Shown here: piece after piece, positions 62,410 through 64,000 of the stretch | Layout of the letters: every line of letters begins with the position of its first letter | Numbering within the stretch: the stretch's first letter is position 1 | Source of the DNA: Oscillospiraceae bacterium | GTDB taxonomy: Bacteria; Bacillota; Clostridia; Oscillospirales; Oscillospiraceae | NCBI GenBank assembly: GCA_021771635.1 | Contig: JAETOQ010000002.1 | Location: 62,001-126,000, forward strand | Reading direction: 5' to 3' | Length of the DNA stretch: 64,000 nt | Position numbers and translations under genes: made by a program | Notes under the pieces: model-generated | Database searches by the model: none | Told to the model about the DNA's origin: nothing | What the model saw: only the letters and a program-made list of their open reading frames with translations

Positions 62410-62841
62410 ATGAACACGAGACAGCAGATGAAGCTCATCAACACCTATATATGCCAGAGCACGGCCCTCTATGGCGAATGGGCCAAGCAGCACGGCATGA
62501 GCTATAATATGTTTATGATCCTGTATGCCATAGATATGGCGCAGCCATGCACCCAGAAGCAGATCTCAGAGAGCTGGATGATCCCCAAACAGACGGTGAA
62601 TACCATTGTAAAAAATATGGTCCAGCAGGGATATGTCCGTTTTGAGGCCGGGCAGGGTCAAAAGGAAAAGCTGGTCCGCTTCACAGAGCAGGGAGAGCTG
62701 CTCGCAAGGGAGATCCTGGAGGCGATGTACCAGATGGAGGACCGGGTGATGGAACGGATGGGCCCGGAGCTTTGTGAGATGCAGCTCAAAAGCGAGCGGG
62801 CCTTTGCGGAGGCCCTTGCCAAGGAGGTGCGCGGTGGATAA
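62410..62841 (+). CDS. MarR family transcriptional regulator
   Basis: A 143-residue winged-helix regulator: dimerisation helix at the start, HTH (CTQKQISESWMIPKQTVNTI), wing (GYVRFEAGQGQKEKLVRFTE) and C-terminal dimerisation helices. It overlaps the MATE transporter by 8 bp and has two operator-like dyads upstream, so it most likely represses itself and the transporter. AGGAGG precedes ATG 62410. Confidence 0.9.
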   Translation: MNTRQQMKLINTYICQSTALYGEWAKQHGMSYNMFMILYAIDMAQPCTQKQISESWMIPKQTVNTIVKNMVQQGYVRFEAGQGQKEKLVRFTEQGELLAREILEAMYQMEDRVMERMGPELCEMQLKSERAFAEALAKEVRGG

Positions 62842-64000
62842 CGCACTGGCAAGACAGTTCCGCACCGGCTCCCTGCTGCGGTTCGCCCTGCCCAACATCG
62901 TCATGATGGTGTTTATGTCCCTGTACACCATTGTGGACGGCATGTTCATCTCCAGATTTGTGGGGACGCTGGCCCTGTCCGCCATCAACATGTCCTATCC
63001 TCTGAATAGCTTGGAGCTGGCGGTGGGCATCATGCTGGCCTCCGGCGGCAGCGCCATCATCGCCCGGAAGCTGGGCGAGGGCAGAGAGGAAGCCGCCAGA
63101 CAGGATTTTTCCTGCATCGTCACGGTGACTCTGCTGATCGGAATTCTGTTTCTGATCCTGGGAAACCTGTTTCTGGACCCGATCCTGGGGCTTCTTGGAA
63201 CCAGTGAGGCCCAGTTCCCCTACTGCCGGAGCTATACCCGGATTTTGCTGCTGTTTGCACCGGCCTTCTTTTTACAGACGGCATTTCAGACGCTGTTCGT
63301 CACCGCCGGAAAACCGGGACTTGGGCTGGGACTCACGGTGATCGGCGGCCTTGCCAACATCGTGCTGGACTGGCTCTTTATGGGACCCATGGAAATGGGC
63401 GTGGCGGGCGCCGCCGCGGCGACGGTCATCGGCTACTGCATCCCGGCTGCGGCGGGCGTGGTGTTCTTTTTTTGGAACCAAAAGGGAACGCTGTATTTCA
63501 CACCTTTCCGCCCCAGGGGGCGGATGCTGCTGCAGACCTGCGGCAACGGTTCTTCGGAGATGGTGACCAACATTGCCAACGCCGTCACCACACTCCTGTT
63601 CAACCTGATCTTTTTGGAATTCTGGGGCGAGGACGGCGTGGCGTCCATCACCATCGTCATGTATTTTCAATTCGTATTCACGGCGGTGTTTTTCGGCTTT
63701 TCCATGGGGGTGGCGCCGGTCGTCAGCTACAAATACGGCGCCCAGGATACGGACCAGCTGAAAAGCATCTTCCGCTCCTGCCTGGGATTCACCATTCTCA
63801 GTTCCCTGGGGGCCTATGCCCTCTCCCGGCTGGTCATCGGCCCCTGCCTGACCTTCTTCACCGACGCGGACAGCGCGGTATATGCCATCACCATGGAGGG
63901 GTTCCCGCTTTACGCGATCAGCTTTCTGTTCATGGGGATCGGCATTTTCGCCTCGTCCATGTTCACTGCCCTTTCCGATGGCACCGTGTCCGCCATCATC
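62834..64000 (+). CDS. MATE family multidrug efflux transporter (3' end outside window)
   Basis: An open frame of 389 codons from GTG 62834 to the window edge. It reads VDNALARQFRTGSLLRFALP then IVMMVFMSLYTIVDGMFISR, the usual MATE start, with further helices (ELAVGIMLASGGSAIIARKL; ILLLFAPAFFLQTAFQTLF; VIGGLANIVLDWLFMGPMEM). MATE pumps export cationic compounds with Na+ or H+. AAGGAGG at 62820–62826 is the ribosome-binding site. It is translationally coupled to marR; the last roughly 60 residues lie beyond the window. Confidence 0.92.
   Translation, partial: MDNALARQFRTGSLLRFALPNIVMMVFMSLYTIVDGMFISRFVGTLALSAINMSYPLNSLELAVGIMLASGGSAIIARKLGEGREEAARQDFSCIVTVTLLIGILFLILGNLFLDPILGLLGTSEAQFPYCRSYTRILLLFAPAFFLQTAFQTLFVTAGKPGLGLGLTVIGGLANIVLDWLFMGPMEMGVAGAAAATVIGYCIPAAAGVVFFFWNQKGTLYFTPFRPRGRMLLQTCGNGSSEMVTNIANAVTTLLFNLIFLEFWGEDGVASITIVMYFQFVFTAVFFGFSMGVAPVVSYKYGAQDTDQLKSIFRSCLGFTILSSLGAYALSRLVIGPCLTFFTDADSAVYAITMEGFPLYAISFLFMGIGIFASSMFTALSDGTVSAII

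Overview
The window looks like the replication-origin neighbourhood of a high-GC (roughly 60%) Gram-positive anaerobe of the class Clostridia, most likely an Oscillospiraceae gut commensal (Flavonifractor/Lawsonibacter/Dysosmobacter-like). The basis is gene content (RecF–RemB–GyrB–GyrA order, YidD, a T-box leader in front of glyS, DnaD/DnaI, LTA synthase), strong Shine-Dalgarno sites and dense C/G-rich coding. This placement rests on gene content and recalled protein families, not on a search. I saw no rRNA, tRNA or CRISPR array and no complete insertion sequence.

Layout. 1–6.9 kb (+): a gene tail, DegV, PrmA, a BASS-family transporter, a Noc/ParB-like protein, a VanW-domain protein and a TVP38 membrane protein. 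7.0–9.0 kb (−): the DnaI/DnaD primosome pair. 9.1–9.4 kb: a promoter-and-terminator-flanked stretch that may encode a non-coding RNA. 9.5–19.2 kb (+): ZapA, U32 peptidase, dUTPase, Maf, MreC, MreD, PBP2 and a GH13 glycosidase. 19.25–23 kb: the ParABS partition locus (three parS sites, soj, spo0J, a coupled membrane coiled-coil gene) and serS. 23.4–25.8 kb: MscL, RsmG, a MinD-like ATPase and methylglyoxal synthase. 25.8–31.4 kb: a T-box leader predicted to read tRNA-Asp, a small protein, hisS, two envelope-type genes and a 3'-truncated aspS. 31.4–37.1 kb: a NagZ-like lipoprotein, AlaX, and a GntR regulator next to a threonine-dehydrogenase-like enzyme. 37.3–47.9 kb (−): a purine permease, LTA synthase, T-box/glyS, an ECF sigma/anti-sigma pair, then jag–yidC–yidD–rnpA–rpmH. 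48–58 kb (+): the origin with dnaA–dnaN–yaaA–recF–remB–gyrB–gyrA. 58–64 kb: a small XRE/micropeptide islet, rnhA, nadE with a duplicated 3' end, and a MarR–MATE module running off the window.

The genes form a chromosome-maintenance core (initiation, clamp, gyrase, segregation, nucleoid occlusion), a cell-wall morphogenesis group (MreCD, PBP2, VanW, LTA synthase, ZapA) and three aminoacyl-tRNA synthetase units. Compared with the familiar Bacillus arrangement, the soj–spo0J/rsmG side is inverted: it is transcribed toward the origin. The strand switch lies in a palindrome-rich gap near 37.1–37.4 kb.

The most notable observations are: an Asp-type T-box in front of hisS with a downstream aspS whose C-terminus is replaced by intergenic sequence; a 44-codon ORF that repeats the C-terminus of NadE; a hairpin element repeated after rnhA and nadE with the same loop; a 164-bp inverted-repeat element between mreD and mrdA; and a parS site that is also the stem of a terminator.
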